Shown: positions 22,129 to 34,974 of the stretch, piece after piece | Numbering within the stretch: the first letter of the stretch is position 1 | How the letters are laid out: every line of letters starts with the position of its first letter | NCBI RefSeq assembly: GCF_028554725.1 | Contig: NC_071667.1 | Location: 10,337,501 to 10,401,500, forward strand | Direction of reading: 5' to 3' | Origin: Zeugodacus cucurbitae | Lineage: Eukaryota; Arthropoda; Insecta; Diptera; Tephritidae | DNA: 64,000 nt | Program-made: the position numbers and the translations under genes | Notes under the pieces: generated by a model | Databases searched by the model: none | Told to the model about the DNA's origin: nothing | Seen by the model: the letters and a program-made list of their open reading frames with translations, nothing else

Positions 22129-23455
22129 TATAACTAAATATAATGCCTAATAATGGCAGTGGAGAGACTTCCATAGAAACAGGTTCCTTTTCACTTGTAT
22201 TATATTTATTTTTAAATTCCAGTGGATTTTTATGTTTCGATTAAATTATTAGGAATGATAAATGATATAATTGCAAGTGAATTCTCAATAAAAACGTATT
22301 TAAAAATATATATACATATGTACAGCTTTCGTACTAAATTGGAATTTTAGAGGCTTATGTCGTACATTTTATAATTAAAAAAAAAGTTTAGAAAATATAA
22401 TTAAAATATAAATGTGCATGTATTTATGTTTGTATGTGTATTTAGAACTGTATGCTCATTTACTCCTTCAAATATCTCACCAAGTATGTGTATATGTAGG
22501 TTGTTGCAAGGGTTTTTCGCAAGGCATAAAAAAGGAATTGAATTAAATTACATTCCATGCATGCATTCCGAAAAACATTACCAAAATGTTAGAGTAAAAA
22601 ATTAAGTACAAATTGTATGACATAGGTAATGTTATCATGTTTCAAAGGTGGGTAGGACATACCTAGAAACTACGTTGAGCGATTCAATGCCAAACGACTA
22701 AAACGATCGATGAAATGTCTACTAAACGTGTGTGGGCTCTACGGTAATTTAGCACTTTTTAATTATATTTCCATTACAATTTTACATTACGAATTTATTG
22801 TTGCGAATTACATTTGTTGTTAGTTTTTGTTTTTAAGTTTCATCTTTAATTTTAGTGTTGTTGTAGTTTATATATAGTATACTTATATGTTCGCTAGAGT
22901 TAAGTTGTTTTATATTAAAGTATTGTAGTGCTTGTCGTGTAGTGCATATACATGTTATGTGTGGTATAGCCTCGTATATAAGTATATACATATATATGTG
23001 TAAATGTAGAATATATGGAATCCCATAAATGTTGTTTGCTTAATTGGATTTTTCTGTTTCTAGTTCGAGCTTGGAGAACGAGTACTACATATGTGGACAC
23101 AAGCAATAACGAAGCATTTGAAAGAGGTTATAAGTAAGTACAAAATATGTTGAGAGTAATAAATTTCAAATAAGTAAAGTGAAATATTTAAATATATATG
23201 TTGCTGTATCAACAATTGCAATAACTAGTTTTTTGGTAATCTTTAATTTTGCGCTGCTTTGCCGATGTCTAAGCTACAAAAAAAATGTTCTTGAGTCCAA
23301 TTGTGTAAACTAATAGTTGCATAGTTTTTTGTTTGAAATCGCTAAGAGTTTGCAAGAATATTTTTTTTTGAAATTAGATTTGTTTCTTTGGTATAAACCA
23401 ATTTTTCTATTTGTGCCTTTTGCATTTTGTTCTTTTTCTAGAAAGCTTGTGTGCT
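22129..23455. other. 3' flank of Rim, probable 3' untranslated region
   Basis: After the Rim stop the minus strand has AT-rich sequence with a candidate polyadenylation signal AATAAA (plus-strand TTTATT at 22794-22799), which would give a 3' UTR of about 660 bases. No transcript evidence is available. A tiny exon-like frame lies at 22670-22721. Confidence 0.4.
22670..22721 (-). CDS. Weak candidate terminal exon of unknown product
   Basis: On the minus strand an acceptor-like CACGTTTAG precedes a frame giving RHFIDRFSRLALNRST and a TAG stop. It needs a phase-2 donor; the three Rim exons upstream end in phase 0, so it does not join Rim directly. It is a patch of higher GC content in AT-rich DNA. 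It could be chance. Confidence 0.2.
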
Positions 23456-23659
23456 CTATAGTTTGAGTGAGTCAAGTGATGCAATTGATGAGCGCCTAGA
23501 TAGACCTAAATTAGTGGGACAACTGACCAGTGATGTTGTTCCAAAGAGTTTGTACCAGCCGATGACGATATTTGATAAGTTCAAATCGTCGAGCATTATC
23601 TGTGCGACACCCATGAAAACTTTCTTCTCGATGCGGCCATAGTCACCCCAAACGGTCAC
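23456..23659 (-). CDS. Rim: Rim, last exon: end of C2B domain and C-terminus
   Basis: Sixty-seven residues and a TAG stop. VTVWGDYGRIEKKVFMGVAQ is the final beta strands of the RIM C2B domain, followed by MLDDLNLSNIVIGWYKLF and the Ser-rich tail LSRRSSIASLDSLKL. This pattern is diagnostic of RIM family proteins, the active-zone scaffolds that hold synaptic vesicles, calcium channels and Unc13 together. The acceptor TCTTTTCAAG and phase 0 match the preceding exon, rebuilding CILQ-VTVWGDYG across the junction. Confidence 0.96.
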   Translation of the reverse strand: MTVWGDYGRIEKKVFMGVAQIMLDDLNLSNIVIGWYKLFGTTSLVSCPTNLGLSRRSSIASLDSLKL

Positions 23660-24191
23660 CTTGAAAAGAGGAAGAAAAGAAAAACAATTTAAAATTTCTA
23701 AATGCTCTAATAAAAGAGAACTGTATGTTGTAATAATAAATATATCTATATGCGATTTTGATCTAATACTAGAGCTCTTAAACTATCCTAGCCTTGATAT
23801 CACACTTTCAAAACCTTAATATTGTTACTGTTATCAATTGCGGTGCGGTGCTGTGCGATGGAACTGAGTTATACGTCCTGCGCCTAATTGTATGTTATAC
23901 TTTTTTTCATCCCAAAATAAGAGTGATATCTCGCAGAGTCTACTCAAGGCACTCTCGCTAATGCAGTCAGTTATCTGATAAATCCGGAGAGTTAAAGCTA
24001 CACTTCTTTGACCGGATTATTGAATTTGGATTCATGCTTATATCATATATTTCTTAAGGATTTTAAACATAAACCAATTTTCTTATACAAACCCTTTATA
24101 ACTCTTCTTATTTCGCCCACAAAAGATTAATTGATTTAACCTAAAACTAATTTGTTCCAACGATTACAAAACAAATATATATTTAAATTAC

Positions 24192-24359
24192 CTGCAAAAT
24201 GCATCCCTGGTATGGCTGCTTGAATACCAACTGTTGCTGATATAGCGGATCCAATGTGCGCCTTGCCGTCGAAGTTTTCATCTTGTCAATGCAACGTTTG
24301 CCGGAAACCAAATACACTTTAACATAAGGAGCGGGAAGCATTTTCGACGTCGGCTTTTG
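24192..24359 (-). CDS. Rim: Rim exon: C2B domain core
   Basis: Fifty-six codons, phase 0 at both ends, acceptor CTTTTCGCAG and donor CAG|GTAATT. It encodes QKPTSKMLPAPYVKVYLVSG, then KRCIDKMKTSTARRTLDPLY and a QQQLVF strand. PAPYVKV stands where calcium-binding C2 domains have SDPYVKV. The missing aspartate agrees with the known calcium-independence of RIM C2 domains. Confidence 0.96.
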
Positions 24360-24429
24360 CTGCGAAAAGCAATGAAAAAAAAAAATCAATCAACGGTTTT
24401 GCTTTCAATAAATTAGCAGTTTTCTTTAC

Positions 24430-24610
24430 CTGTAAGCCTCTAGCGCGTATAACTTCTACTTCTAAGAAACCCTTTTGATGGCACATTGATAACTGTATAT
24501 CACCTAGTGATGGTGCGCCCAACACTTGTCGTCCAACCAATTGGCCGGGCCCCAAACCGTCTATGAACTCCGACAGCTGTCCGTCGTTGCCGCGCAATGA
24601 TGGGGAAAAT
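24430..24610 (-). CDS. Rim: Rim exon: start of C2B domain
   Basis: It encodes FSPSLRGNDGQLSEFIDGLG, then PGQLVGRQVLGAPSLGDIQL and the first C2B strand FLEVEVIRARGLQ. Its single leading base completes the serine codon begun in the exon at 30315-30486, so the acceptor (ATGCGTAG) is fixed by phase although its pyrimidine tract is weak. Donor CAG|GTAAAG. The block FxDGLGPxQLVGRQ is strongly conserved among RIM proteins. Confidence 0.95.
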
Positions 24611-25365
24611 CTACGCATTTCACAATTTCGCAGAATTTTTTTTATTTGTATAATTTTTTCGAAAAAGAGAGAAAATTCATATTAGTAGTCAATTGTGCCA
24701 ATTAACTTGTGCAAAGTGTGTGTCTGTGTATTTAAATACATACATATAAATACACAAAGAAATATTGCAGTAAAATACGATAAAATAGGGATTTGAGAAA
24801 TTTCCAAAGAAATAATATTTATATATTGTAAATAACATTTGAAGAGCAAGTATACAATATCAATTTACAAGTTCCAGTTATACACAGGGAGATATAGAGA
24901 TTTATATATGCATGTGAGTATACGAGTATTTGTAAGTGTATTTGGGTTGTGACATTTATTATTCTTGGTATGTAGATGGTAAATGGTGATTGTGGTAGGG
25001 GTGTAGATTGTTGTAAATTTGAATGAAATTCACACAAAGCTATAAGAGTGATTTGTTGCATGCTTTTTGAAAAATTGCAATCTATCTGGAATATTTCATC
25101 TATAAATATGCATATTTAAGTGCCTTAGGTGCTCTAAAGGTGGCTGTGGTAGTAGAAAATATTAAAAAAAAATATATATATTTTTTTATATATATATATA
25201 TATATTTTTTTTTTTTAATATAGATACAATATTTTAAATACATGCTTAGTAATATATGTAGATATTATGTAATAAATTTATTTTAGGAAAACAGTAGAAA
25301 AGCCTTTAAATAGAATATTGTAAATATATAATTTAATAACTTAAAATTTTAGTCTTTAGCTACAC

Positions 25366-25487
25366 AGGCTCACATGAGTATACTTACGGTAACGATTTTC
25401 GTTTGTTTTCAAAACAAAACTACGTTTTTATTAATTTGTTTTAAAATATGGCTAAAATCGTTACCGTATGTATACTTATGTGGGCTT
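25366..25487. mobile_element. Short foldback element (palindromic, about 122 bp)
   Basis: The left arm CTCACATGAGTATACTTACG, GTAACGATTTT pairs with the inverted right arm CCCACATAAGTATACATACG, GTAACGATTTT. The centre is AT-rich. No coding capacity. It could be a very short inverted-repeat transposon or a duplicated arm. Confidence 0.6.
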
Positions 25488-25647
25488 CTGTATATAAATT
25501 TAGTGGAAATATTTGTAGGAAAAATAATATATTTATTCATCTGAAAATAAACCTTAAAAAGGCAAAAAACATGCTTTAACGAGTTTAACCTGACTTCAGT
25601 TTTGAGGTACATTTGGTTTTAACTGGAAATATTATTTTCTGTTATGC

Positions 25648-26285
25648 TTAAGGGGTTACATGGGTTTCGTGGGTTCAAAAAAGTGGCTTATTAATTTCTA
25701 CTACATCTCAAGATTATTATCATAAATTTTCAACACGATCCGAATAATAGTTTCGGAGATACAGGAAGGTGTGCGCTCCAAGTCAGTTATTATTGTTACT
25801 CAAAACTTTAAAAGCGTTTTTCTCGGAATCATGTTTTCAAAGTCGGTTGTCTTCTGTTCTCGAAAACTTCTCAACCGATTTTGATGAAATATTGCACAGG
25901 TGTTAGAGATACAATTTACTCGGGTTTGGACGAAGGATTTTTTTCAATTACAACTATTAAAAAAAAAACAAAATGTCAAGCAAATTTGACTGACATTTTT
26001 TTTTTTAATATCTGCCAAAATTGCAAATTGTAATTTTTTGGTCTTTCCTTCGTTCAAGCACGAGTTTGTGATCTTAACTAGAACACTAATTTTTGATTTT
26101 TTAATTTTAGATGATCCTGTCACCATGGACGCACCAATAGGTCACCTGAAATGACGTCACATTGGAGGAGTTTTAATTCTTTTTTTTTTTAAATTTCAGA
26201 AAAAAGTTTGAATTAAATAAATAATTCTTTACATAGAAAAAAAAATATTGAAAATGGGCCTTTTTTACACCATATGACCCCTTAA
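25648..26285. mobile_element. TTAA-ended small inverted-repeat element, copy 2
   Basis: It starts TTAAGGGGTTACATGGG and ends CATATGACCCCTTAA; inverted, the end reads TTAAGGGGTCATATG. It is 638 bases long and homologous through most of its length to 11699-12098, with an extra internal block containing CACCAATAGGTCACC. The ends are better preserved here than in copy 1. Confidence 0.75.
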
Positions 26286-26852
26286 CACTGAAGCTGAAGC
26301 CCATACAGACAACAGATTCACTATCTCTTGATTACCCAGGTCAATACTAAGCAACTAAGTGCAGTAAGATATGCAAAGGATGACATAAAATTAAAATTAA
26401 CATTATAGTTAAAGAGCGTCACCAGCTAATGCTTCATTTTCTGAGAGAATGGAGTCAAATTACTGGAGTCATTTGAATTACTTTGTTTGAGGTTTCATGT
26501 TGTGGCAACAAGAATTGGGATGTGTTTTTGAGCAGAATATCTAAGGATTCTTCGATTTTGTTACATATTTCAGTAAAAATTGTATCTTTTTTCTAAGAAG
26601 CTATAGAAAGTTTACGACATATTAATTTCTATGATCTGTATATCTAAATAAGAGAAATGCGTCTACATTTTTGAGAAGCACTGTTTAAAGCATTTAGCTG
26701 CATAGCTCAAATGTATGCAGCAATTCGATTAATAGTGTTTAACATATGTATAACGTATTTTGTGGTGAATTTATTTAAAAAAATGGTTAATTTGAAACGT
26801 TCGTGAAATATATATATAGTTTCTTTAAAGATATTTAATATCTCAGTATATA

Positions 26853-28196
26853 CAGTAGAAAACCTCTGGTTTGTTTACATTAATTTTCATCTTTTAACAC
26901 ACCACCGAGGCGTACTTGGGTTGTGTGCTACGCTTTGTTTGCTACAATTGTAGTAATTCGGGTGTTGTGCCAGCATTTAATCTTCACAAAAATTTTAAAG
27001 TCCGATGAACAGTACTTAAATAATTATTAAATAAAATAATTTTTTTCATTATTATTGGAATTATTTTAAATTATTTCGCATATCTATTAAATTTTATGGT
27101 GGTATTAAATGTTATTTATTGATAAGTTAGTTATATTTTAGATACAAGTGTATAACGCGATTCAACAAATTTTTAAATCTTGCATTAAAATAAAAACATC
27201 CCTGGGTTAGTGACACTGAATTTTGCGCTTTCAAATTTTAAAAGATTTAATATTACTATGAAACAATTTGAATAAGTTTCACTAAATAACCTTGAAAGAG
27301 TATGTATGTCTGGTTCAATATAGTTCTTGGCAAACTTTTCAAGTTTGGCAATGTCTTCCATAGATAGTAAGCAATCTATTAGACATTGTATGTAAATTGA
27401 CATAATTGAAAACAATTTCCTTCAGAGAAATTCATTTTCATATTTATATGGTTATATGTATAATAATGAATATTTTAAAATGCACAATTGTTTGCTGTCT
27501 TTAACACTTTTCGAGAAAGGGTAGACGCCTATACTTTTACAAAATAAAAAATGTAGGATTCGTCAAACTTAGTAAAAGCTCTTGAGCTTTTATAAATTTC
27601 ATAAAAAAACTTGTACTAGTATTAAATGACTATTTTGATTCTTGTTACTTTGGACCCGATGGTTTGAAATACCTATTCAATAGGATCATGATGTATTTTG
27701 TTTTAAAAATTTTTAATAAGGAGGCGACCTCGTATCATTTCAAGCTCATAAAACTTTTGTATACTTCAAAGCTTTGTCATTCAAAGCTTTTTAAATATAA
27801 ATATTTGTAAATAATCTAAGTAAAAAATAGCAAAAATGGATTTTATTTTTAATTTTGTGTCAGTGAAGTTTAAATAAATGTGGCCAAAAATAACTTACCA
27901 CAGAGAAGTGCTTGTATGAGAGCTGTATTTTATTCTCACCACTTATAAAATATCTAATTTACAGTAAATCAATTTTTTGCATATAATATGACACACATTG
28001 ATGTTAAAATCTTCTATAAGTGAAATATAGCATAAATAAATAATTTTATATAAGACAGCAATATATGTATATAAAATTTGCTATTTTATAACTAAAGTTT
28101 TACTAAAATGAAATACTCAATATATGCAGCTCTGTGTTTTCCAAGATGGCGGCTATCTTACTACCGAGAATTCCCCACGAATAAGGTTTTCTACTG
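26853..28196. mobile_element. CAGTAG-ended, TA-flanked DNA transposon remnant
   Basis: The left end CAGTAGAAAACCT is repeated inverted at the right end (AGGTTTTCTACTG), each with a TA outside. It is 1,344 bases long. Terminal repeats of this type are usual in pogo/Tigger-like elements of the Tc1/mariner superfamily. I see no transposase in it, so it is probably a non-autonomous derivative. Confidence 0.65.
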
Positions 28197-29240
28197 TATG
28201 TACTGTGTTTAATATGTTCAAACTATAAATGATAATGTATACAACTGGTTCTGAGCAGTCGGCTAATTTTGACATTTATGTATACTAAAAAAATGATGAA
28301 TAAACAAAGAAATTGCGAGTAGATAGTAGATTAGTTGTCTGTTATCACTTTTCAGTAGACATGCATAATGTATATTTGGGTAGACCGTTCCCCAGCGGAC
28401 CCTAAACCCCCGCTAGTGACCTTACAAAATTTTAGTGAAAATTGAGAGTATAAAATGAGTAGTTAGATCACCATGTTTATTTATTTTTTCGTTTGCCTAT
28501 CCTCTAGTGACATGCGTTATGTATTTTTATTGGTATTGTGAAAAAATAATAATTAATCTGTACATATTCTTCATATTTTATATATATTTATTTATAGTAA
28601 TATGTTGTCTCATGAATAATGTTTAATCACGGTAGGAAAAAATCGTATATCAAGAAAGAAAAATGAAATAAATGAAATGATATATAAATATTTTTAAAAA
28701 TATGTATTCATTTAGCTTATAGCTTATTAATTATGTCTTTAATAATGGAAAATATGTTATCTGTAGAAGCATATGTAGAAAAAGTTTTAGTGTACATGCT
28801 AAATAAATAAAAAATTCTTAAGCATAAATATTTCGAAAAAGCTGAAGGTGCATACATATATACATAAATACGTAAGCAATTGTTAATATTTTTATTTTTA
28901 AAATTGGTTTTAGCAAAAAAATCAGTTTTAAATAAAAAAAAAAACAAAAAAACAAAAAAACAAAAAATAATATATTTACTCATACAAATATATACGCACA
29001 ATACTTATAGATTGCATAATGAAAAATAAAATAATATAGATTTACAGCGAACAGAGAAAACAAATGTCACTTCAAATTGCACATAAGCACAGAAAGAGTT
29101 GAGCGAAATATCTGAATCACAACGAATAGAGAATATCAAATTTCGTGCTGATTGCCGCTGCGCGATGCGACCACGAAGAAAGGAGCACAGATGAAGCGAA
29201 AAGTAAAAGAAATTTAACTGAACAGTTCAACACAAATGTC

Positions 29241-29532
29241 CACTTTCACACAGGCAACTTCTGTTGCTAATTCTCGGGCGATTCTCTTTTGCTGTCGCCC
29301 CTTGCGTTCACACGAGCAATTCTTGTTCGACAACTCTGTTCGTATTTTTCTGTCATTTTCTTTCATATAATTTTCTCAACTTCTTGTACGCATCGTTTCC
29401 AAGCAAAAAAATATATTTCATTAACTAATTTTTATTGTTATTCTAAAATGAAATACTCAATACTCAATACTCCTATAAAACTAAGAATTGCCTCGACAAA
29501 AATTGCCCGTGTGAAAGGGGTCAATGCGACAC
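29241..29532. repeat. Cluster of inverted and direct TTCACACG motifs, possible small transposon
   Basis: CACTTTCACACAGGCAACTT at 29241, CCTTGCGTTCACACGAGCAA, TTCTTGTTCGAC at 29300-29332, and the inverted AATTGCCTCGACAAAAATTG, CCCGTGTGAAAGGGG at 29487-29520 are related. The layout suggests a nested small inverted-repeat element whose exact borders I cannot fix. Confidence 0.45.
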
Positions 29533-30314
29533 AGTTGAGGCAGTAAATGGCGATAGATAGACGTTGGCGAAAGATTTAGAATAAAAGAAAATAAGAAACA
29601 TATTTTTACATTAACAAGAGTAGAGAGAAAGACAGAGAGAAATCATGTAGTGGTTCACAGTCAGGCAGCAGCAACGTCAAGGCTCACTTTCACTTATTTT
29701 CTTATGTATATGGCATGATTTTATCGTTATTGATTTTTTAAAACGCACTCAACTCTTTTTTTAATAAATTGTCAAAGTTAAAATTTTTTTTTGTAATATT
29801 CCCAGTCTTGATGTAACTTTTTGCGTCTTCAAATTATTCCAAAATTTAATGTTTCTGAAGTTAGTTTTATATTCCGTATTTTGTTGTTGTTAAAAATGTT
29901 TAAAGTATTTGCCAAAAAGCATACTACGCTTATTTCCAAAATTGTATATGTATTAAAAGTTAAAATTTTTGTAACCATTTGGACGTCTGGTGACTGTTAA
30001 AACACTTCATTTGCTTTGCAAATATTATATTATAATTTGCGGTTTCGGTATTAATATAATGTTGATCGGTCGATAAATAACTATCTATTTGATGCATGGT
30101 TGTAAATATGATTAAAACGTTCACAAAAAGAGTTGAGTGCGCTCATGCGGTTAACCGTTAAATGTATATACAGCGAGATGCAACTACACGAACAAATTTT
30201 ACTAATAAACTGTCGATATGGTTGTTATTATTATTATTCTATTTTTGTTTTTTAGTTTTGTTTTGAGTACGAAAATCGTTTGCGTGCGCATCACGCAGTA
30301 GATGATGCACTTAC

Positions 30315-30486
30315 GATGAGCCCTCAGAGCTGGATATGGAATGTATACTTCCGGTACGATATTGTGTGCTCGATGCTGTGGGCGGCACCTCCACAGAACG
30401 TTGTATGCTGCCGGCAGAGCCGCGTGACTGACGAAGATGATGATGATGATGAGATGCATTGGAAGCGGCAGCTGCATTATATTGGT
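30315..30486 (-). CDS. Rim: Rim exon: Ser-rich linker before C2B
   Basis: It encodes QYNAAAASNASHHHHHLRQS, then RGSAGSIQRSVEVPPTASST and HSISSSEGS. The acceptor CCGTTAATGCAG and the strong donor ATC|GTAAGT give phases 1 and 2, both compatible with the neighbouring exons. The SxSSEGS ending matches the region just before the C2B block in RIM proteins. The poly-His run looks like insect low-complexity expansion. Confidence 0.88.
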
Positions 30487-33400
30487 CTGCATTAACGGGA
30501 GTGGTAGGAAGACATTGAATGATTAACACTGATTACACATGTATGATGTACTCAATAATGCAAAATGATGGTAAATGCCGTTAATTATGCTAAACTGCCT
30601 CAAATCATTCCTCTTGTACTGGTGCGTACTGCATTTGTTTTATTTCTACTTCTTTTTTTTACTACACATTTAGAATAAATGGATAACATTGCGTACGTAT
30701 GTTTGAATTTATATTGTTAGTAAATACGTACGTATATACAATAATCGCAGGCACAATACAGCTGTAATGTAAATGGGCTTCCAAAATACACAAGCAAGCC
30801 CCTGTGCAAGATCACTTCGATCACACATGTAAATACATATGCATACACTTAGGCTCGAGCGAATTTATATCTTTGTACACACACTGCTATTTCGTACATG
30901 TACTCGACAGAAGAGGAAACCAACAAATTTTACAAAAATACAAACAAATAAGAATGATTAAAAATATTTGTAAAAAATACAGAAACAAAAAAAGTACAAA
31001 CATTTGAGTACTTTAAACGTAAATTGAATAAAACTAGTAGGACAGATAATAGCGCAAAGTATAGCATGAAAAGCGGTTGAAAAAAATAATAATAATAAAA
31101 AAGTTGTATACTTGCAGTCTAACAAAATATTTGTTATACATAAGGTTTATGAAGAATAAATGTTGAAAAATATTTTGAATATTTTTCAGTAAATATTTGA
31201 AAACATTTGAATGATTAGTATATTGAATATAAAATCGCAGAGTAAACATTTTGAAATAGTTATAAATATTTTATATTAATTAAAAAGCAACCTGCAACTA
31301 AAATATGTATATATATATTGTAATGCCTTTTAGTCGGCGTAACCTTAGCGTATTCAAGCCAATACATTTCAATTGCTAATCTCTCCAATTCCATTACATA
31401 ATTTCATCGGAACTACTTTTGTCGACCAATCGTGTGTATTGCTCTCCAATTTCTCACAAAAAAATTTAGCTTCTAAGGTCACACCTACACACATACGCAC
31501 ATATGCATGTTCGTGTTGGTTGTGTACGAGTGAGTGAAGTGGTTTGTGAGCGAGTAGTACGAGATGAGCGCCCTTCTATGTCTCCCTGCATATAAGTATG
31601 GTTGTATATATTATACTACAGTAAACTGTGGTTGCGTAATATTGTTAAGTATACTTGGTCGTAACAAAAAGAAAATATAATTAATTTGCGATAGTTGTAG
31701 ATGATAAACATTAGAGTTCTCAATAATTCATTAAAGCATGCAAAAAAGGAATTATTATAGTGTTTGATAAGCATTGTTCCCAAGTAAACGTAATCAAGCA
31801 TATACAATAGAAATATTTAACGTAGCAACAATCCAGCGAAGTAATGATTTTGAAAAAGAGTTCAACTTTAGTATCATTATCTAACATCCGGTATAAGAGA
31901 CTAACAAACTAAACAAATGAAGTATCCGTTATGAACACTTCCGACAGGGAATGAGGAATCGTCATACCGTAAAACGATTCATCGATTTACATTCGAACAT
32001 ATAACACATGCAGATGTATTTGTCTCTTTCCAAAGTATTTTTAAGTATTCTCTTAGATAACGGAATGGTGAATACTCGCATTAGAGAGAAAAGCTCAAAT
32101 TCCGGAGCTTTCATAAGTGAAAGACATCAACGCAGTACGAAATTTTTCGAAGTTAACGTTGTACTGAAGAAATCATGTCATTCGAAAACATAAAAATATT
32201 ACATTTCTAAATAAACATTAAAATATTTCTCTGGCACATTATTTTCTAATCGGCTAACAGTTGTTTGGCTTTAAAAATTTTGAGATTGGGAATTAAGAAT
32301 TTTCCAATTTCCAAGAATTTTTTATTAAATTCGAGAATTATTTATTTATAAAGTTTCTGTTCTGGTTTCTCATTATTTCTATTATCTTAAGATGCTAAAA
32401 CAAACAATATTTTCTTTGATTGAGATTAGGATAGAACACATGATAGATGGGGGGATGGGAGGGCTTGCAACATTTACTTAATATAAACACTTATATACTT
32501 ATGGTCAAATATTTTTTGAACAGAAAACTTCGCTGGATTGTATACCATATGTATAAACATTTATTCTATTATATTACTGAATATTTTTCAAACATTTCTT
32601 AAAACTAAAGTACATATGAGAAGGAAAAAAGAAACGCAGAACACTTTGTAGATCAATTCGAAATACTTTCCAATTTAACAGTAAATCGGAAAATTCCTTT
32701 CCTTTTGCTTAATTCAGAATCCGTTGTAAGTTGAAGGCTAACGCTTTAAGCTAAATAAATAGCGATCTTACCGTATACTCCTTAAATCACCTAAATCCTT
32801 TGATTTAATAGGCTGAAAAATTTCTTCTATTTGCTTTTTAAGGTAAGGTGTTGTTGTAAAGCGTTTAAAAGCATGCAAAGTGTTTAACTAATGTATTGCG
32901 GTTGTATTGTTGGTTGTATATTTATTATTAAGTATTATTGATGAATGAGGAAAATATCATTAACTCCTGTAATTTGTTGCAAAAAGCAAGGCCGTTCTAG
33001 AAATAAATATGTGTGAAATTGCAATGGCGTAATGGCACACTTCACCAAGTAACTATGAATTCAATCTACTAACTACAGCATTTTACTAATGAAATGAAAA
33101 AAATGGTTTTTAGAGTACTATTAAACCGTTAATAGTCTTCGAATGTATTGAATATGAACACATCGAATGCAGCTTAATGCAGAGCTTAATCATTGTGTGA
33201 GAGCTTAATTAATAGAATGAAGCATAAGTTATTGTAAAAGCTGCGATTCAAATTCGAAAGCTTTTCAAAAACATTTTGTTTTGCAGAGTAAATATTTGAA
33301 AAGCTTTCGTTTTAAATTGCATATGATATTTCTTTGCCATTTGTTTGAATGACAGTAAGAGCCTAAAAATACGTATCGACTTTGGACGTTAAATGACATT

Positions 33401-34243
33401 GAAGTCAAGTTATTGATTCAAATTTCAAGATTTGGGTAAGGATGCTCGTTTTCCGTAGAGCTTTCATTTTTGTATATGTATAGAGCTTTCATTAGCATGT
33501 GTTGCGTTGGGGCGATCATAGCTGATTTTTAACCGCGGTAAACCGCCATGCCAAGCTTCTGAGGGAGTTGATAAGCTTTTGTATACATATAGAAATAAAT
33601 ACATATATTGTTTTTTATTTACAGTGGAAGTGTGGTTTTATGAGACCCTTTTAAGTTACCAAAACTTTTCGAAAAAATCAAGCTTTTGGGGGTTAAAGCT
33701 TAGCTCATATTGTATATAAAACTAAGAGAGGATAAAGCTTGATTGATAATTGCGGACTCACAAGGTGTGTTAAAATCGATTTGCGAATAGAAAGCAAGAA
33801 AAATTTGAGCGAGTTGCGGTACATGGTATTCCTTTGACGAACTAAAAATGCTTAAATAAAAGAGTAAAAAACAGTTTTTAAATTTTATTTGCGCAGCTTT
33901 TTCGTTTCTTTAGTTAGTGTACTATTTTGAGTTAACCAAAAGACACAACAACACCTTGTAAGTCCACTTTGTGTATTATATATAATATGTCCTAATGACT
34001 TTTTCAATAATTTATTAATGTTTATCATCTTTTCGTGAGCACTTTCGCATTTACCTTCAAGTATATATTTTATTAATAAAATAATGCATAAAAAAATGAA
34101 AATTAAATTTAAAATAAAACTGGTAACAAATTATAGAACTTGTATATAACGCAATAGAAAGAAAAAAAATAAACAGATAATCAAAGTGTGAGAGAGAGAT
34201 ATAAGAACGAAAATAGCAATAGAATTTGCGAACCTGTCCCCAC
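30487..34243 (-). other. Rim intron, 3.8 kb
   Basis: AT-rich. Near 33245-33320 lies an inverted repeat CGAAAGCTTTTCAAA / TTTGAAAAGCTTTCG, and AAGCTT-type motifs are frequent from 33.1 to 33.75 kb. A small unrecognised exon cannot be excluded. Confidence 0.6.
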
Positions 34244-34405
34244 CAGTGCCGGCTCCGACATCAGCTAATGCCTCACCGCCATCGGCTTCAGATGACGAAC
34301 CGCGCGACAGCGCCCCACGTATCTCACCTGGCAGAACTTCTTCGCTTCGGTGTACCGTAAATGAGTTCTTACCCTTCTTTCCAAAGCCCATACGTCTTTT
34401 ACGAC
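34244..34405 (-). CDS. Rim: Rim exon: basic linker
   Basis: It encodes RKRRMGFGKKGKNSFTVHRS, then EEVLPGEIRGALSRGSSSEA. Joined to the upstream exon it gives STSQLSATGRKRRMGFG, matching the basic STSQLS-containing segment of RIM proteins. I chose the donor ACTG|GTGGGG because its phase (1) fits the exon at 30486; a second donor, GGGACAG|GTTCGC, ends the exon at 34234 in phase 2 and would need another exon in between. Confidence 0.85.
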
Positions 34406-34974
34406 CTTTATATATAGCATGTATGTACATTGATAATTGATGGTTTCACTATTTTTCGCTTTAATTAATTTTTAATATTCGATTCTAAAAGTGCTGAATG
34501 ATATTAATTTCTCCAAAAAGTTGACTAGCTTTTATGGAAATATTGTTGTATTTTATATTTTTGTCTTTTAAGTATGACTCTAAATTACGTAGTATTTACA
34601 CTTTGGCATGTACTGACGTGTATATAATGAAATATTTAGTAAAAACAAAAGATGAACAGTGTTGACAAATGATACCAAAACTGAATTCGAATACATTATT
34701 ATGAAAATAATAAATGAAAATGTCAAATGAAAAATACTAACTAAGGGCACCGTGTTCAATAAAAAATCGTTTATTTTTTTCATATGATTTTTAATCTACT
34801 TGCTCCATTTTCGTATTGAAAATATCGCACCAAAAATTAACTTGAATGAATATCATTCTTTAACTTTTTAAAATGGTTAGTATGCATGTTGCATGATTTG
34901 TAACTAATTTGCAGGATACAACTTTTGAATTATGAATAAGCGGATAACAGTAGTTAAACAAGGCGTGCTCTTAC

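Larger units (their letters stand above)
24611..30314 (-). other. Rim intron, 5.7 kb, with several transposon insertions
   Basis: Longest intron seen in the gene. It holds a foldback element (25366-25487), the second TTAA-ended element (25648-26285), a CAGTAG-ended TA-flanked element (26853-28196) and a cluster of TTCACACG motifs (29241-29532). A TA/T palindromic run lies near 25169-25216. No exon with matching phase was found. Confidence 0.75.

Noticed and set aside
24820..29545. Several 60-100 residue frames inside the large Rim intron
   Set aside because: They are AT-driven or fall in transposon remnants; none has compatible splice phases.
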